Of a stretch of DNA of 45,927 nucleotides, positions 23,843-32,277 are shown one piece after another (position 1 is the first letter of the stretch; each line of letters begins with the position of its first letter). The DNA comes from Betaproteobacteria bacterium. GTDB lineage: Bacteria > Pseudomonadota > Gammaproteobacteria > Burkholderiales > Gallionellaceae. Below the pieces are notes generated by a model that made no database searches, was not told the origin of the DNA, and was given only the letters and a program-made list of their open reading frames with translations. The position numbers and the translations under genes were made by a program. The stretch lies in NCBI GenBank assembly GCA_021413765.1, contig JAIOPT010000008.1, positions 1-45,927 of the forward strand, given 5' to 3'.

Positions 23843-24418
23843 TCACTTGTATTTGCGAAATTGGCCGACGACGATGCCAAAAATTTCCAGATCGCCCTTG
23901 GGACGAATAATGGGATATGCTGGGTTGGCGGGAATCAGGATGAATTTCTCCTTCTCCAGGCCGAGGGTTTTCAGAGTAAATTCGTTATCCACGATGGCAA
24001 TGACCATATCGCCCACATTCGCCGCGGTGCGTTTTTCTACTATCACGGTATCGCCTGGCATAATGCCAGCATCAATCATTGAATCGCCCTTGACCGTCAC
24101 CAATACAGTACTGGACGGGTGGCTAACAAGATACTCATCAATGCTGAGGGTGTCATGGCTCATATCCCCTGCCGGACTAGGAAATCCCGCACGCACACTG
24201 TCATAGATGGGCCGTTCGAAGAAACGTTTGCCTGGCTTAAGGCGCTTTTCAGGTGTTGCCTCAAGAAAACCCGCCAGCTTCAATCTGGCCACCAAAGCGG
24301 CCACAGGCGATTTTGATTTAAATCCCATCAACAACATAATAGTAGAATATGGCGGCAATACGCCGTTGTCAGCATAATAGTCCTGAAGCTTGGCAAGGTA
24401 ATCAGTATTGTTTTTCAT
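23843..24418 (-). CDS. LexA/UmuD-like self-cleaving S24 peptidase with N-terminal winged helix
   Basis: The 191-residue protein joins an N-terminal DNA-binding part (YSTIMLLMGFKSKSPVAALV then LKLAGFLEA) to an S24 peptidase domain. The catalytic serine is S113 (VKGDSMIDAG) and the lysine is K150 (FTLKTL). The cleavage site is probably A77-G78 in RAGFPSP. LexA and UmuD are cleaved on RecA filaments. Because of the umuC partner it likely acts both as repressor and as a UmuD-type polymerase subunit (inference). The promoter carries an operator-like repeat. The ATG at 24418 has no Shine-Dalgarno sequence. Confidence 0.88.
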   Translation of the reverse strand: MKNNTDYLAKLQDYYADNGVLPPYSTIMLLMGFKSKSPVAALVARLKLAGFLEATPEKRLKPGKRFFERPIYDSVRAGFPSPAGDMSHDTLSIDEYLVSHPSSTVLVTVKGDSMIDAGIMPGDTVIVEKRTAANVGDMVIAIVDNEFTLKTLGLEKEKFILIPANPAYPIIRPKGDLEIFGIVVGQFRKYK

Positions 24419-24426
24419 AGCGATTC

Positions 24427-24455
24427 ATTCTATGGAACGAACGTTCTTATGTCAA
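24427..24455 (-). promoter_or_regulatory. Consensus promoter with GAAC-N4-GTTC operator in the spacer
   Basis: On the minus strand TTGACA (24450-24455), a 17-base spacer and TAGAAT (24427-24432) form a strong sigma-70 promoter. GAACGAACGTTC (24435-24446 on the plus strand), a GAAC-N4-GTTC repeat, sits inside the spacer, an ideal position for repression by the gene product. The -10 box ends eight bases before the ATG, so the mRNA should be almost leaderless. Confidence 0.75.
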
Positions 24456-24505
24456 CTCTTTCATGGATTAAATCGACGGAATTTAAAATTCCGTTCGCAT
24501 AAATC

Positions 24506-25273
24506 CTAAGCAATTTCCTCTAGTCGAATTCTTCGCTCAGCCAACTCCTGTAGTAACTGTTCCGCCAAGTCGCCCAAAGGATCACCGCCCCTCAATTCAG
24601 CTCTTTCAATTGTTATTTTTAGCTTATAAATATCCGATTGTTTTTTTTCTTGCAATTCTTCCTGAATTTCATCCATGCGGCGGCGTAGTTGCCCAGTACG
24701 ACGGACGGTTTGCAAAACTCTTAATTCCACGCCCTGATCAGCAATTAATTCGGGATCCTCAACCTCCCGCATCCCGGGATCCTGAATAAACTCCAGCACC
24801 AGCTTTTCAATGGCCTGCTGATCACCACGCTCATAGGCAAGGTTCAACTTTATCATCAACCCGTGGCGGCGCAGGCGCTCGGGCTCCGTAGTGGCACGGT
24901 CGGGGTGCATCATCATGGCGGCACGCCGGAATGCCTGCTTGAGTTGCGGCGTAATCACCGGTGGTGGAAGTGGCTGAGCCTCTATCAAACCGGCTTCTTC
25001 AGCCGACTTTCTAGCCTGCTCCTGCGCGGCCTGTGCATGGTCTTGAGCAGCTGCATCATCCGGGGATAGCCCCGCCTGTGCGTTCGCAATTTGCGCGTCC
25101 AGTTCATCTAACTGAGCATAGAATCGCCCAACCATCTCATAATAACGGCGCTGGAACTGTGCTGTTTCCGTTTTAGCTGTTTCCAGTTCCAACTCAGCCG
25201 AAATAACCTGCTCTGCAAGCTTGGCCTGATCGCTCACCAGACGGATAAGCTCCTCATCTAAAGTGAGCTTCAT
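24506..25273 (-). CDS. Coiled-coil protein with a J-domain-like HPD motif
   Basis: This 255-residue protein is mostly helical. An N-terminal coiled coil (LVSDQAKLAEQVISAELELE) leads to a J-domain-like segment, TPQLKQAFRRAAMMMHPDRA, with the diagnostic HPD tripeptide, then a helix LNLAYERGDQQAIEKLVLEF. A second coiled coil (RRMDEIQEELQEKK) closes it. J domains stimulate DnaK ATPase, so it may recruit Hsp70 to the Sel1-repeat partner. The ATG at 25273 overlaps the Sel1 gene stop as ATGA. A TTG five codons earlier is also open. Confidence 0.75.
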   Translation of the reverse strand: MKLTLDEELIRLVSDQAKLAEQVISAELELETAKTETAQFQRRYYEMVGRFYAQLDELDAQIANAQAGLSPDDAAAQDHAQAAQEQARKSAEEAGLIEAQPLPPPVITPQLKQAFRRAAMMMHPDRATTEPERLRRHGLMIKLNLAYERGDQQAIEKLVLEFIQDPGMREVEDPELIADQGVELRVLQTVRRTGQLRRRMDEIQEELQEKKQSDIYKLKITIERAELRGGDPLGDLAEQLLQELAERRIRLEEIA

Positions 25274-26988
25274 TCTGGTGTTTGCCAACCAAGAGTGAAT
25301 TCGTTAAGTTTCTCCCACGCGGCGCGATTGATTTGCTCTCTATTGCTAATCCCTAGCACCTTCAATTGCTCCAACGCTCTGGTTTCGCCTTGTTGTCCAG
25401 CCTTGCGATACCAGGACGCAGCCTGCTGGTCATCCCGTATAACACCCCGGCCTGTGCTGTACATGAATCCCAGATTAAATTGTGCTTCTGCATGTCCCTG
25501 CTCTGCGGCTTTGCCGTACCAAAATACCGCCTGCTGATCATCCTGTGTAACGCCCTGGCCGTTGTCGTACATAATGCCTAGCGTGTATTGCGCTTGTATA
25601 TCCCCCTGCTCTGCAGCCTTTAAAAACCAAAACACAGCCTGTTGATCATCTTGAGCAACCCCCAATCCATTGTTGTACAAGTAACCTAGATTTAATTGAG
25701 CCAAAGCGTGCTTCTGTTCTGCGGCTTTGTTATACCAGGACACGGCCTGCTGGTAATCCTGTGTAACGCCTTGGCCTTTTTCATACAAGAATCCCAGACT
25801 GAATTGTGCCTCCGCATGCCCCTGTTCTGCAGCTTTTCCATACCAGAATGCAGCCTGTTGATAATCCTGGAGCGCGCCCCGGCCTTTGCTGAACGTGGTT
25901 CCTACTGCATATTGCGCCCGCACATGTCCCTGCTTTGCGGCTTTCAGATACCAATACGCGGCCTGCTGATAATCCTGTGTAACGCCTTGGCCTTTGCTGT
26001 ACATAATGCCTAGCTCATATTGTGCCCGCGCATGTCCCTGCTCGGCAGCCTTTAGATACCAAAATTTAGCCTGTTCGTGGTCTTGCGCAACCAGTTGGCC
26101 GCTGTTGTTCATGGCTGCCAAATTGAATTGCGCTCGTGCAAGCCCCTGCTCTGCGGCTTTGCGAAACCAGAGCGAAGCAAGTTCGTAATTCTGTGGGGTG
26201 CCTTGACCCTTCTCGTACATATATCCGAGAGATTGTTGCGCCCATGCATTTCCTTGCTCTGCCCCCATGTGATACCAGGACATAGCCTGCTCATAGTCCT
26301 GCACAACCCCTTGCCCGTCGTAGTACATGGTACCTAGAGCATATTGTGCTCGCGTATGTCCTTGTTCTGCGGCCTTGAGGTACCATAACAGTGCCTGCTG
26401 ATAATCCTGCATTACGCCCTGCCCGTTGAAGTACATGCCCCCCAGATTATATTGCGCCTGCTCAAGCCCGCTTTCTGCCGCCTTTTGATACCAATAGAGC
26501 GCCTGCTCGTAGTCTGTCTCGACCACTTCCCCGAGCCAATATAGCCTACCTAAATCATTCCATATTTCAGGATCATTTTGGTTTTGGTTGGCAATACACC
26601 AGTCAAAAGCCAGCCTTGCGAAATGCTGAGCGTGTTCCTTGTGCGCGGGAAAGCTCCGCCCACCATTGTAGAGAAGCGATAATGGGAAATAGGCTTTACC
26701 ATATTGTCTATCCGCCAATTGTTTAAAGGCATCCAAGGCGTCTTTCAGATCATCGAGATCACTGCGTGTCCAGACGATACCAAAGCCTGATTTATCGCCA
26801 AGCTCAGTAATATGGTTATAGGCATCCCGTGCTTGGCGATAAAGCGCGTCGTAGTCTTCTGCCAGTGAGGGATCATTACTTCTCATAACTGCCGCCATTC
26901 CGCGCGCAACAAGGCCACCACCTTGCCCTAAATGCACAACAACGTCCTGAGTAGTTACTTTGGCTGGAAGATTTGTTCGTTCGGTCAT
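25270..26988 (-). CDS. Sel1-like repeat protein
   Basis: This 572-residue protein has an N-terminal region without known motifs (1-140) followed by eleven 36-residue Sel1-like repeats (about 141-536). The consensus is AQYxLGxMYxxGQGVxQDY, then QQAxxWYxKAAEQGHAx. These alpha-solenoids scaffold protein complexes in signalling and secretion. No signal peptide or membrane segment is seen, so it is probably cytoplasmic. The repeats are also visible as 108-base periodicity in the DNA. The stop overlaps the J-domain gene start, which suggests that the two proteins work together. Confidence 0.92.
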   Translation of the reverse strand: MTERTNLPAKVTTQDVVVHLGQGGGLVARGMAAVMRSNDPSLAEDYDALYRQARDAYNHITELGDKSGFGIVWTRSDLDDLKDALDAFKQLADRQYGKAYFPLSLLYNGGRSFPAHKEHAQHFARLAFDWCIANQNQNDPEIWNDLGRLYWLGEVVETDYEQALYWYQKAAESGLEQAQYNLGGMYFNGQGVMQDYQQALLWYLKAAEQGHTRAQYALGTMYYDGQGVVQDYEQAMSWYHMGAEQGNAWAQQSLGYMYEKGQGTPQNYELASLWFRKAAEQGLARAQFNLAAMNNSGQLVAQDHEQAKFWYLKAAEQGHARAQYELGIMYSKGQGVTQDYQQAAYWYLKAAKQGHVRAQYAVGTTFSKGRGALQDYQQAAFWYGKAAEQGHAEAQFSLGFLYEKGQGVTQDYQQAVSWYNKAAEQKHALAQLNLGYLYNNGLGVAQDDQQAVFWFLKAAEQGDIQAQYTLGIMYDNGQGVTQDDQQAVFWYGKAAEQGHAEAQFNLGFMYSTGRGVIRDDQQAASWYRKAGQQGETRALEQLKVLGISNREQINRAAWEKLNEFTLGWQTPE

Positions 26989-27094
26989 AATAATTTACTC
27001 GTCAATTTTTAATGCGTGAGTTAATTATTTTCTATGTTCACTGCGTGTTATGCAAGGACCCATGAGAAACCTGTCTTGATATGGCTCATATCAG

Positions 27095-27321
27095 GGGTGT
27101 CCGGGATTTTGTGTAAACGGGGTTTCGATAAACTCGGTAAAATCCGTTCATCGAACTGGATGGTGTAACGGTTCGACAGGCTCACCGCGAACGGTGCAAG
27201 CTCAGCCCGAACGGAGGGACTTGTTAAGCATTGCCTTAACTCGTTTGCTACTCTTCGGTTCGGTCATTGCTGCTCCTTCATGCTGACAGTTTCCAGCCAA
27301 CTGACCGTTTACATAAAACCA
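27095..27321. mobile_element. Decayed IS256-type element (both ends and transposase start remain)
   Basis: GTCCGGGATTTTGTGTAAACGG (22 bases, 27099-27120) is the left end. Its partner, the inverted CCGTTTACATAAAACC, is at 27305-27320. TTTTGTGTAAACGG and TTTTATGTAAACGG differ at one of 14 positions. On the minus strand an ATG at 27267, preceded by AAGGAG, opens MTEPKSSKRVKAMLNKSL, like the start of mutator-type transposases. It runs at about 27214 into a dispersed GC-rich repeat. The remaining transposase is gone. The right end touches the stop codon of the histidine kinase gene. Confidence 0.6.
27163..27217. repeat. Dispersed GC-rich repeat nested in the IS256-type remnant
   Basis: GTTCGACAGGCTCACCGC, then GAACGG, followed by GCTCAGCCCGAACGGAGG. 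Related copies occur at about 11616-11643 and 39283-39326. This class of GAACGG/CTCA repeat is common between genes in many proteobacteria. Confidence 0.6.
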
Positions 27322-27322
27322 A

Positions 27323-28939
27323 TTACACCTTCGCCACAGCCAGTTCAAACCAGAACACACTTCCCTCACCTACAGTGCTTTTCACACCGATAGTGCCACC
27401 CATTTGTTCTATCAGTTTCTTGGCTACCACCAAACCAATACCAGTCCCTTCGACTGCATTGGATTCTTGCCCGAGACGATTAAATGGCTGGAATAGTTGC
27501 TCAACCTTTTCCGGGGGTAAGCCCTCACCAGTATCCTTAACGCTGACCCGAACATGATTCAAAGAACTGATGCTGTATTTCAACTCAACTGTTCCATGCT
27601 CACGGTTATATTTAATCGCATTGGACAGCAGGTTAATCAAAATTTGCTTTACACGAGTTCGGTCGGCATAGATAAACTGTGCATGGTCGAGCTGGTGAAA
27701 ATTCAATTGAATACCGCGCAATTTCGCTTGCGGTTCCACCATGTTTCTGCATTCGAGCAGAATTTCATGCAATGGCACGCTCTCTGGCGAAAGCGACAAT
27801 TTGCCGGACTCAATCGATGTCAGGTCCAGGATTTCGTTGATCAAGTCCAGCAAATACCATCCACCACGAAGGATTTCTTTAAGCCTAGTCATTTGAACGG
27901 GAGTTAGCTCGGGTGGGCCCAGCTCCAACAATTGGGCGTAACCGAGGATGGCATTGAGCGGAGTGCGCAGCTCATGACTCATGCGGGAAATGAATTCAGA
28001 TTTTGCAACATTAACCTTCTCTGCAGCAGCTTTGGCCTCACTTAGTTCTGTAATGTCAATGTCTGCTCCGACATAATGGGTAACGGCTCCGTCGTCCCCT
28101 TTAACGGCGGTGATGGTCAGCCATTTGGGATACAGCTCACCACTTTTGCGTCGGCCCCAGATTTCCCCATGCCATGTTCCAGTTAGCTGGATAGTCTCCC
28201 ACATCGCACGATAGAAGTCCGCATCGTATAAACCAGACTGGAGCAAGCGCGATGTCTGGCCCACTGCTTCCTCGGCTGAAAAACCGGTGGTTTCGGTAAA
28301 TGCCTTGTTGACTCGCAGGATCACACTGTTGGCATCGGTGACCATCATGCTTTCTTGTGATTCAAAGGCGACGGCGGCAATGCGAAGATTTTCATCGGTT
28401 TGCTTGCGCTCGGTGATGTCAGTCATTACCATGCGCACCGCTGATTTCTTTGCATCACTGTTCAGACGCAAGCTATGCAACTGGGCAAAGAAGCTTGATC
28501 CGTCGTTGCGCTGGAGCAATAATTCACAATCCTTTTTATCGTCATGTTTTAGCACAGTCTGAAAATGGAGATTCCAACGGTCATGATCTTCTGGGGTAAT
28601 GAAAGTAACGAAGCGGCGGTGCAATAGCTTGCTGCGTTCAATTCCGAGCAGCTTGGCACCGGTAAGATTGATTTCATCGATTATGGCCTCTTGGTTAAGA
28701 GTGATATAGCCGACGGGAGAGAAATCATAAAAATCCACGTATAGGTCGCGAGACTTTTCCAGTTCAACCTGCGCTTGCCGCAACTCCTCGTTCTGCATCT
28801 CCAGTTCAACCTGATGCACCCGAAGCTCGTGCAGAAGTTCCTCGGCAGAGCGCGGAATCCCTTCCTTTGCAGATGCGCGGACAAGTTGCATTTCAGCTTT
28901 CTTGCGCAGCAGCTCTGGCCCGATGGATTTTTTGCTCAT
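27323..28939 (-). CDS. PAS-domain sensor histidine kinase
   Basis: This 538-residue kinase has an N-terminal coiled coil (LLHELRVHQVELEMQNEELR), PAS domain 1 (FYDFSPVGYITLN), PAS domain 2 (ESMMVTDANSVILRVNKAF) with a PAC segment, a dimerisation box SHELRTPLNAILGYAQLL with the phospho-accepting histidine, and an HATPase domain (N-box LSNAIKYNREHG, G-box EGTGIGLVVAKKL). There is no membrane segment, so it senses a cytoplasmic signal, and no receiver domain is attached. The ATG at 28939 has AGGA upstream. The neighbouring CheB-CheR-PAS gene, in the same direction 151 bases away, is a plausible partner. No response regulator is seen in the window. Confidence 0.92.
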   Translation of the reverse strand: MSKKSIGPELLRKKAEMQLVRASAKEGIPRSAEELLHELRVHQVELEMQNEELRQAQVELEKSRDLYVDFYDFSPVGYITLNQEAIIDEINLTGAKLLGIERSKLLHRRFVTFITPEDHDRWNLHFQTVLKHDDKKDCELLLQRNDGSSFFAQLHSLRLNSDAKKSAVRMVMTDITERKQTDENLRIAAVAFESQESMMVTDANSVILRVNKAFTETTGFSAEEAVGQTSRLLQSGLYDADFYRAMWETIQLTGTWHGEIWGRRKSGELYPKWLTITAVKGDDGAVTHYVGADIDITELSEAKAAAEKVNVAKSEFISRMSHELRTPLNAILGYAQLLELGPPELTPVQMTRLKEILRGGWYLLDLINEILDLTSIESGKLSLSPESVPLHEILLECRNMVEPQAKLRGIQLNFHQLDHAQFIYADRTRVKQILINLLSNAIKYNREHGTVELKYSISSLNHVRVSVKDTGEGLPPEKVEQLFQPFNRLGQESNAVEGTGIGLVVAKKLIEQMGGTIGVKSTVGEGSVFWFELAVAKV

Positions 28940-29090
28940 ATATGTTTTCCTGACGACAGCCTGGTTAAATCCAACTTTATGTAGGACGAATGAATTCGCC
29001 CGGTATACGCCCATTTGATGCGGTTACCCTCAGGACAGAAGATCTGTGCGCGAAGTGAACCCCGCACCTGACCAATTCCATCCGATGTTC

Positions 29091-32045
29091 CTATGGAATA
29101 TTTTCTATCGCCAGCAAGATCATCTTGGTATCGCCGGTGTTGTCGATGATGCGGCGGGCGTTGAGCAGCATGCGGCGATGACCAATGGCGGGAAAATCGT
29201 GTTCCACCTCGTAGCCTTCAAAACTCTGGTTCTGCGGCAGGATTTTTTCTAGTAGTTCGCGCAATTTCGGGATATCCCACTGCTTATTTCCCAGGTTGTA
29301 GATCGGGCGACCCACGGTATCTTCTGGTGTGGTTTGGAAGTCGCGATAAAATGAGCGGCTGGCGGATATGATTTTCAGTTTTTCATCTAGTACGATCAGC
29401 GGTTCGCGCACGGTATCGACAATGCCCTCGGCCAGTTTCAGCGCCAATTTTTCCGCCGCCTCGGCCGCAATGCGCTTGCTGATGTCAGTGAATGTCAGCA
29501 CCACGCCATCGATTACGTTTTCCAGCGTCCGGTAAGGCTGGATGCGCACCAGGTACCACGCACCGTCGACGGTACGTACCTCATGCTCATGAGGCGTCAG
29601 GGAATCCAGCACGGCTTGGGCTTCGGCGAGCAGGTTTTCGTCCTGGATGTTCGACTTGATGTCGGACAATGGCCGGCCCAAGTCCGTTGCGACCAGGCGA
29701 TAGATTTGCGCCGCCTCACGAGTGAAACGTTTTATTTTCAGGTGCGCGTCGAGAAAAATGGTGCCGCCGTTGATGTTGTCGATCAGGTTTTTCATGTAGC
29801 TCTGCATCCCGAAGAGTTGCTCGATTTTGGATTGCAATTCGGCATTCACGGTGATCAGTTCTTCATTGACGGATTGCAATTCCTCTTTGGAGGTTTCCAA
29901 TTCTTCATTGGTGGATTGGAGTTCTTCGTTGGTGGATTGCAACTCTTCGTTGGTGGATTTCAATTCTTCGTTGGAGGCCTGATGTTCCTCAATGGTGGCC
30001 TGCAGGTTCTCTTTGGCATAAGCCAGCTGGTGCTCCAGTTCTTTTACGCGCCGTAGTTCGTCATGCCCTGGGGCGGCACCTGTGCTGCGTCCTGGTTTGT
30101 CGGATTCCGGATGCGCCATGTCCTGGAAGCTTATAAGCAGCAATTTTCTGCTGGCATCCGAGTCAACCATCGGGTGTAGGCTGATTCTCACGACGTGGGA
30201 ACCACCGTTGCTCTTGACCGATATTTCCCGACTCACGGTCGACTCACCTTGGCCGACACTGTTCAGGATGGCGCGCAATTCCAGTTGCAGGCCATCGCGT
30301 GCCATGTCCACCACGTTGAGCGTTGCCTGGCCGGGTGGCGGGCGCAGGTATTTTCCGGTATCGCCATGCACGTAAATAATATTGCCCTTCAGGTCGGTTA
30401 CCACTGAAGCGGGCGCAAAGGACTGTAGCAGTACCCGCTTCGTCATTTCGGCGAAATCGGTTTTCTTAGACTTTATTGTCAATTCAGCGGGCTCATTTAC
30501 GTTGGGATTCCTGGTCCATAATAATCCGCCGGATAGTCCTGAACGAGTGGAATCGGCAGTACCGATGGCACGGTAGAGTTTCCACTTACGGTTGAGCGAC
30601 TCGAACAACTCAGTGTGATTGCCGATGCTCTCCGAGGACGAGAGGAACAACACGCCACCCGGCTTGAGGGCATAATGAAAAGCCGGGATGAGGCGGTTTT
30701 GCAGTTCCGGTTCCAGGTAAATCATGACGTTGCGGCAACTGAGCAGGTCGAGCCTGGTGAAGGGCGGGTCCTTGATGATGTTTTGGGTGGCGAATACCAC
30801 CAACTCGCGGATATCCTTCTTAACGCGGTAGCCCGCTTCTTCCTTGACGAAGAAGCGGCGCAGCCGCGCCGGATCCATATCCTGGGCGATATTGGGCGGG
30901 TAGATGCCGGCCCGTGCCACGGCAATGACGCCATCGTCAATGTCAGTGCTGTAAATCTGGACTTTTAATTCCTGCCGGGTCTCGTCCATAAACTCGCGCA
31001 GCAGCATGGCAATGGAGTAGGTTTCCTCGCCCGTGGCGCAGCCTGCCACCCAGACGCGGAATACATAATCTTCCGGTTTACCCTCGAACAACAACGGCAA
31101 GATGTCGCGCTTCAGGGTAACAAAGGCCTCCGCGTCACGGAAGAAGCTGGTGACATTGATCAGCAATTCCTTGAACAGCAATTTCACCTCGGTAGGATTC
31201 TCCTTGAGGTAGCGGGCATAGGTTTCGGTGTCCTCAATGTTGTGCTGCAACATGCGCCGCTCGATGCGGCGGCCGATCGTGCTCTTTTTGTAGGACGAAA
31301 AGTCGTGGCCGGTGCTTGAACGCAACAGCATCAGGATGCGATTAATGCCGCCCATCGCAACCGGGGCAGGTGGCGTTTCCGGACGGACGGCCAAGGTGCG
31401 CATGCCGGCCAGCAGCACTTGTGGCATTTTTTCGACCGGGAGGACATGGGTGGCGTAGCCGGCCTGGATGGCACTGGCCGGCATTCCGTCGTATTTCGCC
31501 GTGGCCGGTTCCTGTACCAGCGAGACGCCGCCGGCGCCAATGATCGCGCGCAGACCCAGCGTGCCGTCGGTGCCGGTGCCGGACAGGATGATTCCAATGG
31601 CATTTTCTCCCTGGTCATCGGCCAGGGAACGCAGGAAGGCGTCAATCGGCATGCGCAGTCCGCGCGGTTGCTCCGGTACGCTTAGTTGCAGCACGCCGTG
31701 GAAGATGGCCATATCGCGGTTGGGCGGGATGACATAGACGCCGTTGGGTGCCACGGCCATCTGGTCCTCTACCTCGACCACCGGCATGGCTGTGGTGCGC
31801 TGCAAGATTTCGGTAAGAATGCTGACGTGGCTTGGATCGAGATGCGACACCAGCACGAAGGCCATGCCGCTGTCGGGCGGAACACTGCGGAAGAATTGTT
31901 CGAAGGCTTCCAAACCACCAGCGGAGGCACCCATGCCGACAATCTGAAATAGCGCGTCCGGGACATTTTTTGCTGAAGCGACGGGGCTGACCGGAATCAC
32001 CGGGGATTTTGACTTGGCCTTCTTTGATGCCTTACTAGTCGTCAT
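29091..32045 (-). CDS. CheB-CheR-PAS hybrid protein
   Basis: This 984-residue fusion starts with a CheB methylesterase domain (active-site S41 in GMGASAGG, H68 in SHLDPSH, D160 in GTGTDGT). A CheR methyltransferase domain follows (about 235-490, SAM motif VWVAGCATGEE, then DLLSCRNVMIYLEPE). Next is a long coiled coil of repeated STNEELQ heptads (about 640-740), then two PAS domains with TDISKRIAAEAAEKLA between them. Such hybrids occur with histidine kinases in sensory systems outside classical chemotaxis. No receiver domain precedes CheB and no chemoreceptor is nearby. Catalytic residues appear intact. Confidence 0.93.
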   Translation of the reverse strand: MTTSKASKKAKSKSPVIPVSPVASAKNVPDALFQIVGMGASAGGLEAFEQFFRSVPPDSGMAFVLVSHLDPSHVSILTEILQRTTAMPVVEVEDQMAVAPNGVYVIPPNRDMAIFHGVLQLSVPEQPRGLRMPIDAFLRSLADDQGENAIGIILSGTGTDGTLGLRAIIGAGGVSLVQEPATAKYDGMPASAIQAGYATHVLPVEKMPQVLLAGMRTLAVRPETPPAPVAMGGINRILMLLRSSTGHDFSSYKKSTIGRRIERRMLQHNIEDTETYARYLKENPTEVKLLFKELLINVTSFFRDAEAFVTLKRDILPLLFEGKPEDYVFRVWVAGCATGEETYSIAMLLREFMDETRQELKVQIYSTDIDDGVIAVARAGIYPPNIAQDMDPARLRRFFVKEEAGYRVKKDIRELVVFATQNIIKDPPFTRLDLLSCRNVMIYLEPELQNRLIPAFHYALKPGGVLFLSSSESIGNHTELFESLNRKWKLYRAIGTADSTRSGLSGGLLWTRNPNVNEPAELTIKSKKTDFAEMTKRVLLQSFAPASVVTDLKGNIIYVHGDTGKYLRPPPGQATLNVVDMARDGLQLELRAILNSVGQGESTVSREISVKSNGGSHVVRISLHPMVDSDASRKLLLISFQDMAHPESDKPGRSTGAAPGHDELRRVKELEHQLAYAKENLQATIEEHQASNEELKSTNEELQSTNEELQSTNEELETSKEELQSVNEELITVNAELQSKIEQLFGMQSYMKNLIDNINGGTIFLDAHLKIKRFTREAAQIYRLVATDLGRPLSDIKSNIQDENLLAEAQAVLDSLTPHEHEVRTVDGAWYLVRIQPYRTLENVIDGVVLTFTDISKRIAAEAAEKLALKLAEGIVDTVREPLIVLDEKLKIISASRSFYRDFQTTPEDTVGRPIYNLGNKQWDIPKLRELLEKILPQNQSFEGYEVEHDFPAIGHRRMLLNARRIIDNTGDTKMILLAIENIP

Positions 32046-32277
32046 ACGGCAATTCCAAGCGCTTGATTGGCTTAATTGTAAAAGGTTATCACTATATCGA
32101 AGTCTTCGGGCACATTTTTGCCGGTCGTGATCAGACTATGATCTGATTCGGGCATTTTTTGGAAACATATTGCACTAAAGAACCTTAAGCAGGCATCAAA
32201 TATGGCCGATTGTGCTTATACTCTCGTTCTACAAGCATTAATGCGCATTTTGTCCGCACATGCCAGAAAGGGTCGCC

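Noticed and set aside
25480-26520. 108-base periodic repeats
   Set aside because: They encode the Sel1-like repeats and diverge at third codon positions, so they are protein repeats and not a DNA element.
29850-30000. Tandem short DNA repeats that could be read as a CRISPR or satellite
   Set aside because: They are the coding trace of the STNEELQ coiled-coil heptads of the CheB-CheR-PAS protein, and the frame is maintained. No CRISPR array is present in the window.
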